Positions 1 through 10,690 of a DNA stretch of 53,870 bases are shown here, in pieces; position 1 is the stretch's first letter, and every line of letters begins with the position of its first letter. The notes under the pieces were generated by a model. That model saw only the letters and a program-made list of their open reading frames with translations, did not search any database and was not told the DNA's origin. The translations under genes were made by a program, and so were the position numbers. This DNA is from Priestia filamentosa (GTDB lineage: Bacteria; Bacillota; Bacilli; Bacillales; Bacillaceae_H), in the NCBI RefSeq assembly GCF_900177535.1, contig NZ_FXAJ01000015.1, forward strand, positions 1 to 53,870, in the 5' to 3' direction.

Positions 1-115
1 TGTCCATAGCTTTTTGTTTCTAATAAGAAACGTTGTTTTAAAAATAAAATAGAATTAACGTTGACGTATTTTGTTCAGTTTTCAAAGGTCAATCATCATT
101 GCTTATCAACAGCAA
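1..115 (-). other. Leader of an rRNA operon that begins beyond the left edge
   Basis: Read on the minus strand, this stretch follows the P2 promoter and carries a sequence close to the Bacillus rRNA boxA antitermination element (CCTTTGAAAACTGAAC, about 74-90), then a small hairpin (GTTTCT/AGAAAC arms, 16-31). This is the pre-16S leader pattern of Bacillus rRNA operons. The 16S gene itself is not in the window. Its presence just past base 1 is inferred from the promoters and from B. subtilis, where an rRNA operon follows lysS. Confidence 0.7.
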
Positions 116-122
116 CTTTTAT

Positions 123-151
123 ATCTTACCATGTTAACTTTTTAAAGTCAA
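123..151 (-). promoter_or_regulatory. rRNA operon promoter P2 (sigma-A)
   Basis: Minus strand: -35 TTGACT (146-151), exact 17-base spacer, -10 TAAGAT (123-128). Second of two tandem promoters 93 bases apart, both pointing out of the left edge, the layout typical of Bacillus rrn operons. Confidence 0.75.
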
Positions 152-215
152 CAACTTTTTTTAGAAGTTTTTTTAACCTCTTGTTTTTTGTGCCGCCTCA
201 TTAGCGACAAGTAAT

Positions 216-244
216 AATATATCATCAATTAAATAATGCGTCAA
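216..244 (-). promoter_or_regulatory. rRNA operon promoter P1 (sigma-A)
   Basis: Minus strand: -35 TTGACG (239-244), 17-base spacer, -10 TATATT (216-221). It starts just downstream of the lysS terminator, so rRNA transcription is insulated from lysS. Confidence 0.75.
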
Positions 245-261
245 TAAGTTTTATAATATTT

Positions 262-310
262 TTTTAAAAAAGGTATTCAAGCAAAGTTTTATTCCACTTG
301 AATACCTTAC
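262..310 (-). terminator. Terminator of lysS
   Basis: Twelve-base perfect stem (270-281 with 297-308, arms AAGGTATTCAAG and CTTGAATACCTT) followed on the minus strand by a T run. It ends the lysS transcript before the rRNA promoters. Confidence 0.85.
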
Positions 311-338
311 TACCCTTCTAAAATAGTTATAAAACTAC

Positions 339-1916
<1,578 letters not shown>

Positions 1917-1941
1917 TTATAGGTGAACACTGTTTTATGTG

Positions 1942-2940
1942 TCAAATAGCCTGAGAGTCTTTTTGTTTTGCTTCTACTTCTTCTGTAAAATTATCTACTA
2001 GTGTTACAAAACTCTCTCTTGTTTCACATTGATTAATCTCATTTCTCACTATTGCATTTCCTCGAACACTTTTTAAGTACCAGGCAGCATGTTTACGCAT
2101 TTCACGCACAGCTACATTTTCACCTTTTAGGTCGATTAAACGATCAAGGTGGAGCTTACAGATATCCATTTTCTCTCTTACTGTTGGTTCTGGAGCTAAT
2201 TCACCTGTTTTTAGATATTGAACAGTGCGATAAATCATCCATGGGTTACCAAGAGCTGCACGACCAATCATTACACCGTCAACCCCTGTTTCATCAATCA
2301 TTCTTTTTGCATCTTGCGGTGTTTTTACATCTCCGTTTCCGATAACAGGAATAGAGACTGCTTGTTTTACATCACGAATGATGTCCCAATTTGCTGTTCC
2401 TTCATACATTTGTACACGTGTACGTCCATGAAGAGCAACTGCTTTTCCACCTGCACGTTCTACTGCTCTTGCATTTTCAATTGCAAAGATATGGTCTTCA
2501 TCCCAACCCATACGCATTTTTACAGTAACAGGTTTATCTACAGCATCTACGACTGCTGAAACCATTTCATAAATTTTATTTGGGTCTAGAAGCCACTTTG
2601 CCCCTGCATCACATTTAGTGATTTTAGGTACTGGGCATCCCATGTTAATGTCAATGATGTCTGCTGTTGTATTTTTATCTACAAACTGAGCAGCTTCTAC
2701 AAGTGTTTCTTTTTCCCCACCAAAGATTTGTAAACTCATTGGCTTTTCACGTGGATCTATATGAAGCATTCCCATTGTCCTAGCATTTTTATAAAGAATG
2801 GCCTTATCACTCACCATTTCAGCACAAACTAATCCTGCGCCAAATTCTTTTACTGTAAGGCGAAATGCTGCATTACAAACACCTGCCATTGGTGCTAAAA
2901 CAACTGGATTATCAAATTTGATATCTCCAATTTGAAGCAT
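1942..2940 (-). CDS. dusB: tRNA-dihydrouridine synthase B family
   Basis: FMN-dependent TIM-barrel enzyme that reduces uridines in tRNA D-loops to dihydrouridine. The 332 residues show the Dus signature NMGCPVPKI, where the Cys is the general acid, the FMN-binding barrel start (LAPMAGVCNAAFR) and a phosphate-binding GNGDV further on. An AGGAGGT ribosome site precedes the ATG. It lies between folK and lysS; B. subtilis has a small DNA-binding gene (yazB) between folK and dusB that is missing here. A hairpin sits in its 5' leader (2973-3002). Known as yacF in B. subtilis. Confidence 0.95.
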   Translation of the reverse strand: MLQIGDIKFDNPVVLAPMAGVCNAAFRLTVKEFGAGLVCAEMVSDKAILYKNARTMGMLHIDPREKPMSLQIFGGEKETLVEAAQFVDKNTTADIIDINMGCPVPKITKCDAGAKWLLDPNKIYEMVSAVVDAVDKPVTVKMRMGWDEDHIFAIENARAVERAGGKAVALHGRTRVQMYEGTANWDIIRDVKQAVSIPVIGNGDVKTPQDAKRMIDETGVDGVMIGRAALGNPWMIYRTVQYLKTGELAPEPTVREKMDICKLHLDRLIDLKGENVAVREMRKHAAWYLKSVRGNAIVRNEINQCETRESFVTLVDNFTEEVEAKQKDSQAI

Positions 2941-2972
2941 GATTGTACCTCCTGTTGTATTACATGAATATA

Positions 2973-3002
2973 GACAAGTAATCTCTCAAAAGGTTACTTG
3001 TC
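2973..3002. repeat. Intergenic inverted repeat upstream of dusB
   Basis: Perfect 9-base arms GACAAGTAA (2973-2981) and TTACTTGTC (2994-3002) around a 12-base loop. Neither strand has a T tract after the stem, so it is not a standard terminator. The same arm sequence occurs in the pth-ctc gap. Confidence 0.6.
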
Positions 3003-3040
3003 ATCTCGAAAAATAATGTATAAGTTCTATTGTAAACATA

Positions 3041-3571
3041 TTAATTTGTTTCTAAAAGAGAAAAGATATCTTTCTCATCTCTCAATTTCCATCTTTCAAT
3101 GCCTTGCTCTACTGAAAGTTTAGAAGTGAGAGAAGATAGAAAATGGTTATCGCCTAAAATGCAAGTTGAAGGAGCGATTTCCACAAGGGGAGCAAGCACA
3201 AAAGCCCGTTCAAGAATCCGTGGATGTGGAACAGATAAATTCTCCTCTTTTATATCTTCATTATTATAAAGCAAAATGTCAAGGTCTAGGGTTCGTGGTC
3301 CCCACCGAATAATCCGTTCTCTATGACAAGCTGCCTCAATGTTTTGCAAACAAGATAACAGCTCTTGAGGATTATACGTTGTTTCAACTTCTACAACCAT
3401 ATTTAAAAAAGCAGACTGCTCCGTATACCCAACAGGAGCTGTTTCATAAATGGAAGAAAGATTTGTTAGTGTAATATTTTTCTCTTTACGCAGCAAGAGA
3501 ATACCTTGCTTTAAATAATTAAATCTGTCTTCCATATTAGAACCCATTCCAATATATGCTATATTCTTCAT
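3041..3571 (-). CDS. folK: 6-hydroxymethyl-dihydropterin pyrophosphokinase (HPPK)
   Basis: Transfers pyrophosphate from ATP to 6-hydroxymethyl-dihydropterin, the step before dihydropteroate synthase in folate synthesis. At 176 residues it has normal length. The N-terminal YIGMGSN and the family signature RWGPRTLDLDILLY (about residues 89-102, with the Mg-binding DLD) are intact, followed by the conserved VPHPRILERAFVLAPL. It overlaps folB by 4 bases, so translation is probably coupled. It is the last fol gene of the pab-fol operon. Confidence 0.96.
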   Translation of the reverse strand: MKNIAYIGMGSNMEDRFNYLKQGILLLRKEKNITLTNLSSIYETAPVGYTEQSAFLNMVVEVETTYNPQELLSCLQNIEAACHRERIIRWGPRTLDLDILLYNNEDIKEENLSVPHPRILERAFVLAPLVEIAPSTCILGDNHFLSSLTSKLSVEQGIERWKLRDEKDIFSLLETN

Positions 3572-3930
3572 GAACGACTCCTTTGAATCTCAACTCCAAC
3601 TGAGTCATAGTGTCCATTAATTGGTGGGCTTTTCTTATATATTTTAACTGTACATGCCTCAACTGAAGAGAATTTTTCAAAGACTTCAGAGGCAATTGTT
3701 TCAGCTACTGTCTCGACAAGCTTAAAAACCCTGTTCTCCATAACGTCTTTGCAAAGATTAAAAAGCTCTGCATAATTGACAGTTGCCTCAAGATCATCAC
3801 TTTGTCCAGCTTTTCTTAAATCTTGCTCTACTGTTAAGTCCACTTCAAAAGGCTGTCCAAGCTTGTTCTCTTCTGAAAAAACTCCATGGTAACCATAAAA
3901 TTGCATTTTATTTAAAAAGATCTTATCCAC
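3568..3930 (-). CDS. folB: Dihydroneopterin aldolase
   Basis: Converts 7,8-dihydroneopterin to 6-hydroxymethyl-dihydropterin and glycolaldehyde. The 120-residue form begins at a GTG (3930), giving VDKIFLNKMQFYGYHG, which matches the family start. The longer in-frame ATG form would run deep into folP, whereas an AAAGGAG lies about ten bases before the GTG. FYGYHGVF and the ETVAETIA segment are the conserved pterin-binding and catalytic parts. It overlaps the end of folP by 8 bases and folK by 4, so the fol genes are translationally coupled. Confidence 0.94.
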   Translation of the reverse strand: MDKIFLNKMQFYGYHGVFSEENKLGQPFEVDLTVEQDLRKAGQSDDLEATVNYAELFNLCKDVMENRVFKLVETVAETIASEVFEKFSSVEACTVKIYKKSPPINGHYDSVGVEIQRSRS

Positions 3931-4783
3931 GCGGAATATCTCCTTTACCAACAAGCACATCCATCATTTTAGAAAAACGTGCAATTTCTAATACATCATG
4001 CACACGTACAATATCTGTGCCTTTTGAAATTCCTAGGCCCACTGTTGCAGCGGTACCTTCCATGCGATCTGCAGGGTTTTCTAGATTGAGTACTTTTCCG
4101 ATCATTCCTTTGCGAGATGTTCCGAGTAATACAGGATAACCAAGCGATTGGAATTGATCTAAGTTTCTCATAACGATAATATTTTCTTCTAATCCTTTAG
4201 CAAATCCGATTCCAGGATCTAGAATGATTTTCTCATCCTTTACACCTGCTGCCTTTACGATTTTGATACTCTCATAAAGGTCTGCAATAACATCCGCCAT
4301 CAAGTTTGTATAATTACGATTTTCTCTATTGTGCATAATTACAATAGGCACATTGTATGAAGCTGCAACTTCCGCCATTTTAGGATCTGCTTTTGCCCCC
4401 CAAATATCATTAATAATATGGGCCCCAGCTTCCAAGGCTTGACGAGCAACTTCTGCTTTGTACGTATCAACTGATATTGGAATTTCCACATTTTCACTAA
4501 TAACTTCAACAGCAGGAACTACACGGTGAAGCTCTTCTTCTAAGCTCACTGGTTCATGACCTGGTCTTGTTGATTCCCCACCAAGGTCGATAATATCTGC
4601 TCCCTGATCTACCATAAGCTGCGCATGTTCAACAGCACGATCAAGATGATTATACTTTCCACCATCTGAGAAAGAATCAGGCGTTACATTCAAAATGCCC
4701 ATAATGAGCGTCTTATTACGATAATCTAGTTGAAAAGGGTGTGCATCAATGACGCCTTTTCTAGGTAGCGTATTTACAGTCAT
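3923..4783 (-). CDS. folP: Dihydropteroate synthase (sulfonamide target)
   Basis: Condenses p-aminobenzoate with hydroxymethyl-dihydropterin pyrophosphate to give dihydropteroate; sulfonamides compete with pABA here. The 286 residues form a TIM barrel with both signatures: GILNVTPDSFSDGG (about 29-42) and IIDLGGESTRPG (about 64-75). DPGIGFAK and GTSRKG, which line the substrate sites, are also present. It lies between pabC and folB, so pABA and pterin branches meet within one operon. Called sul in B. subtilis. Confidence 0.97.
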   Translation of the reverse strand: MTVNTLPRKGVIDAHPFQLDYRNKTLIMGILNVTPDSFSDGGKYNHLDRAVEHAQLMVDQGADIIDLGGESTRPGHEPVSLEEELHRVVPAVEVISENVEIPISVDTYKAEVARQALEAGAHIINDIWGAKADPKMAEVAASYNVPIVIMHNRENRNYTNLMADVIADLYESIKIVKAAGVKDEKIILDPGIGFAKGLEENIIVMRNLDQFQSLGYPVLLGTSRKGMIGKVLNLENPADRMEGTAATVGLGISKGTDIVRVHDVLEIARFSKMMDVLVGKGDIPRG

Positions 4784-4789
4784 TTCCTT

Positions 4790-5650
4790 TTACTTCCTCC
4801 CTATATCCTTATAACTCCAACTTGTCTGTGTCATATGCTTATAATGGCTCCGCAGAACACTAGCTAACGAATTTTCTCCATATTGGTATCTTCTATCTCC
4901 AATATTAGAAATTGAAAAAATCTCTTGAATGGAATTCGTCATAAAGACTTCATCACTCTGAAGCAAGTCCTCTAACGAAAAGAACCCTTCATGGATAGGA
5001 ATAGATAGCGATGCTAAAAGCTCCATAACAAACTGTCTTGTTACACCGCCTAAAATCCCTGTTTTAAGAGATGGCGTATACACAGATCCATTTTTCACAA
5101 AGAACAGATTAGAAACAATCCCTTCTGCTACATCTCCTTCTTTCGTTAGAAAGATTCCTTCTTGCTTTACACTGCTAAGCTCTCGTTTAGCAAGTACGTT
5201 ATTCAAATAATGATGAGACTTCAAACGATAGTTTCCTTCAGGAGTATTACGCCTTGTTTCTAAGATAACCCCCTCTTTTACAAGAAGAGGATTCTTTGGT
5301 AGGTCCTTCATATAGGCGATGATCGTTGGTTCTTCATACATGTCTGTTGAAAGACCAAGATCACCAACTCCTGCTGATATATTTAAACGAATGTAAGCAT
5401 TCTGTAGATTATTTTTATGTGAGAGATCTTTAAACCAAGAAAGAACATCTTTCTTTGAGTATTTCCATTTTATATTTAGTTCCTTCAAACCATTTTCTAG
5501 ACGTTCTAAATGATCATCAAGGAGAAAAGGATGTCCACCATAAAGTCGGAGTGTCTCAAACACCCCTAAACCATACAAGAAGCCATGATCATAAGGAGAA
5601 ATCATAGCTTCTTGTTTCTGAACCAATTTATTATTTAAAAAAATATACAT
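4790..5650 (-). CDS. pabC: 4-amino-4-deoxychorismate lyase
   Basis: PLP-dependent fold-type IV enzyme that splits aminodeoxychorismate into p-aminobenzoate and pyruvate. The 286-residue protein starts MYIFLNNKLV and shows FLYGLGVFETLR, the RLKSHHYLNN segment with the PLP-binding lysine, EGIVSNLFF and the GILGGVTRQ phosphate-binding stretch. These are the branched-chain aminotransferase-like family marks. It could in principle be a D-amino acid aminotransferase, but its position two bases after pabA makes the pABA role much more likely. Confidence 0.93.
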   Translation of the reverse strand: MYIFLNNKLVQKQEAMISPYDHGFLYGLGVFETLRLYGGHPFLLDDHLERLENGLKELNIKWKYSKKDVLSWFKDLSHKNNLQNAYIRLNISAGVGDLGLSTDMYEEPTIIAYMKDLPKNPLLVKEGVILETRRNTPEGNYRLKSHHYLNNVLAKRELSSVKQEGIFLTKEGDVAEGIVSNLFFVKNGSVYTPSLKTGILGGVTRQFVMELLASLSIPIHEGFFSLEDLLQSDEVFMTNSIQEIFSISNIGDRRYQYGENSLASVLRSHYKHMTQTSWSYKDIGRK

Positions 5651-5652
5651 AA

Positions 5653-6234
5653 TTACTGCACTTCTCTTTGATACGTATTAATAAAGCTTCTTAGCATCTC
5701 TTTTCCAAAAGAAGTCATGATAGATTCTGGATGAAATTGGACACCTTCAATTGGAAGCGACTTATGACGAATAGCCATAATTTCACCTTTGTCAGTTTCT
5801 GCTGTTATTTCAAAGCAGTCTGGGAGCGTTTCTCTTTCAACAATTAAAGAATGATAACGTGTCGCTGTAAAAGGATTAGCTAGTTCCTTAAAAATGGTTT
5901 CCCCATTATGAGAAATCTCTGAAGTTTTACCATGCATAAGATATTCAGCACGAATTACCTTTCCTCCAAAAGCTTGGGCAATGGATTGGTGACCTAAACA
6001 AACTCCAAAAATCGGGATTTCCCCTGCAAATCGAGAAATGGCTTCAAGACTTATCCCGGCTTCATTTGGGCTACAAGGACCTGGAGAAATCATTAAAAAG
6101 TCAGGACGCATTGCTTCAATTTCCTCCAGCGTAATTTCGTCATTACGCTTTACAACTAACTCTTCACCTAATTCACCTAAATATTGCACTAAATTAAATG
6201 TAAATGAATCATAATTATCAATCATTAAAATCAT
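5653..6234 (-). CDS. pabA: Aminodeoxychorismate/anthranilate synthase glutaminase subunit
   Basis: Class I glutamine amidotransferase that supplies ammonia to PabB and, as known in B. subtilis, also to TrpE, which lacks its own glutaminase when no trpG is present. The 193 residues carry [11 protein letters not shown] at the N terminus, the nucleophile in GVCLGHQ (about Cys79) and the His-Glu pair in GVQFHPES. It overlaps pabB by 4 bases and lies two bases from pabC. Whether it serves tryptophan synthesis here cannot be told from this window. Confidence 0.95.
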   Translation of the reverse strand: MILMIDNYDSFTFNLVQYLGELGEELVVKRNDEITLEEIEAMRPDFLMISPGPCSPNEAGISLEAISRFAGEIPIFGVCLGHQSIAQAFGGKVIRAEYLMHGKTSEISHNGETIFKELANPFTATRYHSLIVERETLPDCFEITAETDKGEIMAIRHKSLPIEGVQFHPESIMTSFGKEMLRSFINTYQREVQ

Positions 6235-7658
6235 ACTCTGCTACCTCCACTCAGCTCATATTCACTCAACTCTTTTGCACGCCATAAGGCTTCTGCTTTC
6301 TTTAAAGACTCTTTATACTCATACTGCGGATGTGAATCAATTACAATACCAGCTCCTGCTTGCACATGTGCTTGTCCGTCTTTTACAACCATAGAGCGAA
6401 TAGCAATATTCAACTCCATGTTTTCATCAAAGCCAATCCAACCAATCGAGCCTGTATAAACTCCTCTTCTCACTGGTTCAATTTCTTCAATGATTTCCAT
6501 CGTACGCACTTTAGGTGCCCCTGTAATTGTGCCCCCTGGAAATGTTGCATCAACAACGTCAGTCCACTCATTCTCTTCTGCAAGCTGTCCTTTCACGTTA
6601 GAGACAATGTGCATAACATGAGAATAGCGCTCGATTGTCATTAATTCATCTACTTCTACAGTACCATATTTACAAACTCTCCCCAAATCATTTCGCTCTA
6701 AATCCACAAGCATGATATGCTCAGCACGTTCTTTCTCATTTGAGAGTAGTTCTTCTGCAAGCTGCTCATCTTCTTCAGCTGTTCGACCTCTAGAACGAGT
6801 GCCTGCAATTGGCCTTGTGCTTACTTCATTTTTATGCTTCTTCACTAAAAGCTCAGGTGAAGCACTCACAATTTGGAAATCTTCAAACTGTAAGTAAGAC
6901 ATATAAGGAGAAGGATTCAATAAACGAAGCTGCTCATACACTTCCATTGGGTGCGACTTAAGCTGCCTTGTTTGACGAACTGCAATATTTACCTGAAATA
7001 CATCACCCGAAGAGATGTATTCATGAATATCGTGAACAGCTTTTGAAAACTTTTCTTCATCCATCGAAAATTCATCTTGTTTCCGTTCCGCCATAAAATA
7101 GTTATACTCATATGAAATGGGTTGAATGGGTGCCTCAAGCCACATATTCATATAATGACTAAGTCGCAATTGAGCTTGGGTTATATTTTCTTCCTCATCT
7201 GTTACAATTACCCAAAGCTGTTCTGTTGAATGGTCATAAACAAAGACATCTTGGAAAACGAAGAAATGAAGCTCTGGCAAATTCAAATCATCAGCTGCTA
7301 ACTTTGGCAGTTTTTCAATATAGCGTACATAATCATAACTAATGTACCCAATAGCTCCCCCTTGGAAAGGAGGAAGTTCACTATTTGTCTCTATATGATA
7401 TTGAGCTAACCAGTCCTTCATTGCATGCAGAGGATTTCCTTCTATCACTATCGTCTCTCCATTTTTCTCGACAGTAAGCATATTATTCTTACCTTTTAAT
7501 GATGCTATTGGATCTAATCCAATCATACTGTAGCGACCACTACGCCCGCTCTCTAACACCATATGTTTTTTATGGTTTTTTGCCAGAAACTGAAATTTCT
7601 TGAACCAGTGTTCTTTTGGGATGGAAACCGCTTCTCCCCAAGCTTTTCTCTGTTGCAC
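6231..7658 (-). CDS. pabB: Aminodeoxychorismate synthase component I
   Basis: Aminates chorismate to 4-amino-4-deoxychorismate, the first committed step to p-aminobenzoate. The 475-residue protein is a chorismate-binding enzyme: an N-terminal domain, then the signature blocks [40 protein letters not shown] and [11 protein letters not shown]. The PIAGT motif is typical of PabB and TrpE. The start is a GTG at 7658 after AGGAGCGTGAAGG, giving a protein that aligns with the B. subtilis start. It is first in the pab-fol operon, behind the cysK terminator. No clear promoter was resolved in the 90-base gap. Confidence 0.95.
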   Translation of the reverse strand: MQQRKAWGEAVSIPKEHWFKKFQFLAKNHKKHMVLESGRSGRYSMIGLDPIASLKGKNNMLTVEKNGETIVIEGNPLHAMKDWLAQYHIETNSELPPFQGGAIGYISYDYVRYIEKLPKLAADDLNLPELHFFVFQDVFVYDHSTEQLWVIVTDEEENITQAQLRLSHYMNMWLEAPIQPISYEYNYFMAERKQDEFSMDEEKFSKAVHDIHEYISSGDVFQVNIAVRQTRQLKSHPMEVYEQLRLLNPSPYMSYLQFEDFQIVSASPELLVKKHKNEVSTRPIAGTRSRGRTAEEDEQLAEELLSNEKERAEHIMLVDLERNDLGRVCKYGTVEVDELMTIERYSHVMHIVSNVKGQLAEENEWTDVVDATFPGGTITGAPKVRTMEIIEEIEPVRRGVYTGSIGWIGFDENMELNIAIRSMVVKDGQAHVQAGAGIVIDSHPQYEYKESLKKAEALWRAKELSEYELSGGSRV

Positions 7659-7752
7659 ACCTTCACGCTCCTACACCATTTTTGCTATTTTATCTCTTTA
7701 CTTTTCATTGTACATGATTCTTTATTTTTCTTCACTAGGAGTTTCTACTAAT

Positions 7753-7785
7753 AAAAAACCTCCCTACTAGTAGGGAGGTTTTTAA
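7753..7785 (-). terminator. Terminator of cysK
   Basis: Perfect palindrome (AAAAACCTCCCTA arms) with T runs at both ends, directly after the cysK stop. It separates cysK from the pab-fol operon. Confidence 0.9.
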
Positions 7786-7788
7786 GCT

Positions 7789-8733
7789 TTATTTTGTACT
7801 TTGTTCTTCTTCCTCAAATTTATAAAGAGGTGTACTTAAGTAACGCTCACCGTTACTTGGGATAATTGCTAAAACTTTCTTACCTTTACCCAATTCTTTT
7901 GCTACTTTTAACGCTGCATAAATAGCTGCTCCAGAAGAAATACCACCTAGGATTCCTTCATTTCTAGCTGCTTTACGTGCATATTCAAATGCCGCTTCAT
8001 TCTCGACTGGAATAACTCCGTCATACACTTCTGTATCTAACGTGTTTGGAACAAATCCAGCTCCAATTCCTTGGATTTTATGAGGACCAGGCTGACCTCC
8101 TGATAATACAGGTGAACCTGTTGGCTCAACAGCATAGATTTTCACGTTCTCGTACTTTTCTTTTAATACGCTTCCAGCACCTGATACTGTTCCACCTGTA
8201 CCAACACCAGCAATAAATGCATCAAGTTGGTCACCCATTTGTTCTACAATTTCTTTTCCTGTTGTTTCACGATGAACTTTTGGGTTTGCTTCATTCTTGA
8301 ACTGCTGTGGCATAAAGTAGCCATGTGCATTTGAAAGCTCCTCTGCTTTCTTAATAGCTCCGTTCATTCCTTCTGCACCAGGAGTAAGAACAAGATCTGC
8401 TCCATATGCACGAAGAAGGTTGCGACGCTCCATACTCATCGTATCTGGCATTACTAAAATAGCTTTGTAGCCTTTTGCAGCAGCAACCATTGCAAGACCA
8501 ATTCCCGTGTTGCCACTTGTTGGTTCAATAATAGTGTCGCCAGCTTTTAAAACGCCCTCTTGCTCAGCACTTTCAATCATCGCAAGACCAATACGATCTT
8601 TTACGCTACTTCCAGGATTCATAAATTCAAGTTTTAAATACACATCTGCCATATCTTCTTCAACAATGCGATTTAATTTAACAATTGGTGTTTGACCAAT
8701 TAAGTCTGTAATTGAATTTCCTACACGTGTCAT
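7789..8733 (-). CDS. cysK: Cysteine synthase (O-acetylserine sulfhydrylase A)
   Basis: PLP enzyme that makes cysteine from O-acetylserine and sulfide; in B. subtilis it also acts with CymR as a regulator. The 314 residues include the PLP lysine in [10 protein letters not shown] (about Lys45), the substrate loop [10 protein letters not shown], the PLP phosphate loop GVGTGGT and the late GGISSGA. It has its own promoter and terminators on both sides, so it is monocistronic. In B. subtilis yacD lies between hslO and cysK; no such gene is present here. Confidence 0.96.
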   Translation of the reverse strand: MTRVGNSITDLIGQTPIVKLNRIVEEDMADVYLKLEFMNPGSSVKDRIGLAMIESAEQEGVLKAGDTIIEPTSGNTGIGLAMVAAAKGYKAILVMPDTMSMERRNLLRAYGADLVLTPGAEGMNGAIKKAEELSNAHGYFMPQQFKNEANPKVHRETTGKEIVEQMGDQLDAFIAGVGTGGTVSGAGSVLKEKYENVKIYAVEPTGSPVLSGGQPGPHKIQGIGAGFVPNTLDTEVYDGVIPVENEAAFEYARKAARNEGILGGISSGAAIYAALKVAKELGKGKKVLAIIPSNGERYLSTPLYKFEEEEQSTK

Positions 8734-8778
8734 AAGATCACCTCTATAATCCCTAGTATTTTTATTGGTTTTATAGAG

Positions 8779-8807
8779 AATATATCAATTATTATATGAA
8801 TTGTCAA
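8779..8807 (-). promoter_or_regulatory. cysK promoter (sigma-A)
   Basis: Minus strand: TTGACA (802-807 of the 8 kb block, i.e. 8802-8807), 17-base spacer, TATATT (8779-8784). A loose inverted arrangement follows near 8750-8775, but its spacing does not match the CymR operator. Confidence 0.8.
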
Positions 8808-8830
8808 TCTATTTACCCATTTTTTTAAAG

Positions 8831-8868
8831 AAAAAGGAAAGCGCATGCCTCCATGCGCTTTCCTTTAG
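8831..8868 (-). terminator. Terminator of hslO
   Basis: Fifteen-base perfect stem (8833-8847 with 8852-8866) around a four-base loop, then TTTTT on the minus strand. It overlaps the hslO stop. Confidence 0.92.
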
Positions 8869-9746
8869 GCTTTCGCTTGAGCTTTCAATTCTTCAAGTTC
8901 TTCTTTTGTGAACTGATACTCTTCATTACAGAAATGGCATTGAGCTTCTGCTCCACCATCTTCATCAATCATTGCCTGGAGTTCTTCTACACCTAGGCTA
9001 ATAAGAGCATTTGAAAGACGCTCTCTTGAACAATGACAAGAGAATTCAACAGGCATTGTTTCCAATACTTCTACATTTTCTTTTCCTAAAAGTTTTTCTA
9101 GAATTTCCTCAGGAGACAATCCTTCTTGAATAAGCTTAGAAATCGGCGGCACTTTACTTAAACTTTCTTCAATCGCTGTGATTGTTTCCTCCTCAGTACC
9201 TGGCATAAGCTGAATAATGAATCCTCCTGCAGCTAAGATGCTGTTATCTGGATTTACGAGCACCCCTAATCCAACAGATGAAGGCACTTGTTCAGATGAT
9301 GCAAAATAGTACGTAAAGTCATCTCCAAGTTCTCCAGATGCAAGGGGAACTTGACCTGTAAAATGGTCTCTTAACCCCAAGTCCTTTACAACGGTAAGCA
9401 TTCCTGTTGACCCAACAGCTCTTGAAACATCTAATTTGCCTGGCGCTTTAGAAGGAAAGTGTGTTTGAGGTTTTGAAACATAACCACGTACATGGCCCTT
9501 TGCATCGCTATCAACAATGATTGCGCCGATTGGACCTCCGCCTTCTACCTTTACCGTAATTTTGTTTTCACCTTTTAACATAGCTCCCATCATAACGCTC
9601 GCTGTCATTGCACGCCCAAGGGCTGCTGAAGCTGTTGGCCATGAATTATGTCTTCGTTGAGCTTCTCCAACTGTTTCAGTTGTCTGAACTGCATATGCAC
9701 GAATTTGGCCATTATAAGCCAACGCTTTTACAAGATAATCTTTCAT
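8865..9746 (-). CDS. hslO: Redox-regulated chaperone Hsp33
   Basis: Cytoplasmic holdase that is switched on when oxidation releases zinc and unfolds its C-terminal domain. The 293 residues end in the zinc-binding switch CHCSRE followed by CHFC (C-x-C and C-x2-C), all four cysteines present. The N-terminal domain shows [12 protein letters not shown] and GGGPIGAI. It lies 23 bases downstream of coaX and probably shares its transcript, ending at a strong hairpin. Start ATG after AAGGTGTTTTAAAAGG. Confidence 0.95.
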   Translation of the reverse strand: MKDYLVKALAYNGQIRAYAVQTTETVGEAQRRHNSWPTASAALGRAMTASVMMGAMLKGENKITVKVEGGGPIGAIIVDSDAKGHVRGYVSKPQTHFPSKAPGKLDVSRAVGSTGMLTVVKDLGLRDHFTGQVPLASGELGDDFTYYFASSEQVPSSVGLGVLVNPDNSILAAGGFIIQLMPGTEEETITAIEESLSKVPPISKLIQEGLSPEEILEKLLGKENVEVLETMPVEFSCHCSRERLSNALISLGVEELQAMIDEDGGAEAQCHFCNEEYQFTKEELEELKAQAKA

Positions 9747-9769
9747 CCTTTTAAAACACCTTCCTTGAT

Positions 9770-10543
9770 TTAATTTAGCTCGAAATTACGAGCATATATT
9801 AACTGAAGTCCCTTTAACGTTAAGAACGGGTCCACAATATCAATCATATCTGACTCTGTTGCAATTAAATTAGCTAATCCTCCTGTAGCAATTACTTTTG
9901 TTTCAGGAGGAGCTTGAGCTTTCATACGGGACACAATTCCTTCCACTTGACCTACATATCCATATAAGATACCAGATTGCATCGCTGTAACTGTATTTGT
10001 TCCAATAACACTTTCAGGTTGCACAATCTCAATCCGAGGAAGCTTTGAAGTTCTAGAATAAAGAGCTTCTGTGGAAATATTAATTCCTGGCGCAATTGCG
10101 CCTCCTCTATAATGTTTCTTTTCATCAACATAGCAATACGTAGTGGCTGTACCAAAATCAATAATAATTAAAGGAGTTCCATAATGATGAATGGCTCCCA
10201 CAGCATTAACAATGCGGTCTGCTCCTACTTCTCTTGGATTGTCATACTTAATGTTTAAGCCTGTCTTCACTCCTGGACCTACTATAACAGGTTTGAGATG
10301 AAAATACTTTAGACACATTCTTTCAAGTGAAAACATTATAGGGGGAACAACAGAAGAAATGATAATTCCTTCTATTGAAGCAAACGTTAATCCAACATGA
10401 TTAAAAAGCTCTTTAATTACCATGCCAAATTCATCTTCTGTTTTATTACGGCCCGTTTCGATACGCCAATGATATTTTAACTCATTTCCTTCATAAACAC
10501 CTAATACTGTGTTTGTGTTTCCCACATCTATAACAAAAATCAA
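9770..10543 (-). CDS. coaX: Type III pantothenate kinase
   Basis: Phosphorylates pantothenate, the first step of coenzyme A synthesis. It belongs to the ASKHA fold and is unrelated to CoaA. The 257-residue protein begins [15 protein letters not shown], whose DVGNT is the phosphate-binding loop, and continues with GADRIVNA and [10 protein letters not shown]. The start codon is TTG at 10543, preceded by GGTGATGG; the next in-frame ATG would remove the ATP loop. It is separated from ftsH by a terminator and probably transcribed with hslO. Confidence 0.94.
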   Translation of the reverse strand: MIFVIDVGNTNTVLGVYEGNELKYHWRIETGRNKTEDEFGMVIKELFNHVGLTFASIEGIIISSVVPPIMFSLERMCLKYFHLKPVIVGPGVKTGLNIKYDNPREVGADRIVNAVGAIHHYGTPLIIIDFGTATTYCYVDEKKHYRGGAIAPGINISTEALYSRTSKLPRIEIVQPESVIGTNTVTAMQSGILYGYVGQVEGIVSRMKAQAPPETKVIATGGLANLIATESDMIDIVDPFLTLKGLQLIYARNFELN

Positions 10544-10654
10544 CGCCCATCACCACTTTATCTTTATTTCTATCCTCATCTCATTCTATATTACATAAAA
10601 AAATCGGGCGTTTCTATTCTTTCATAATTTACCCGTTCATCACCTATGTTAACA

Positions 10655-10690
10655 ATAAAAAAGGCGCTCAGGTGAGCGCCTTTTTTTATT
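10655..10690 (-). terminator. Terminator of ftsH
   Basis: Near-perfect hairpin with GGCGCTCA/TGAGCGCC arms and T runs on both sides, overlapping the ftsH stop. Confidence 0.92.

Noticed and set aside
3923-3931. DnaA-box-like TTATCCACG in the folP/folB overlap
   Set aside because: Single 8/9 match inside coding sequence, no cluster and no AT-rich unwinding element; not an origin.
8745-8775. CymR operator upstream of cysK
   Set aside because: The half sites ATAATCCC and GGTTTTAT are 13 bases apart instead of the expected 5, and match poorly.
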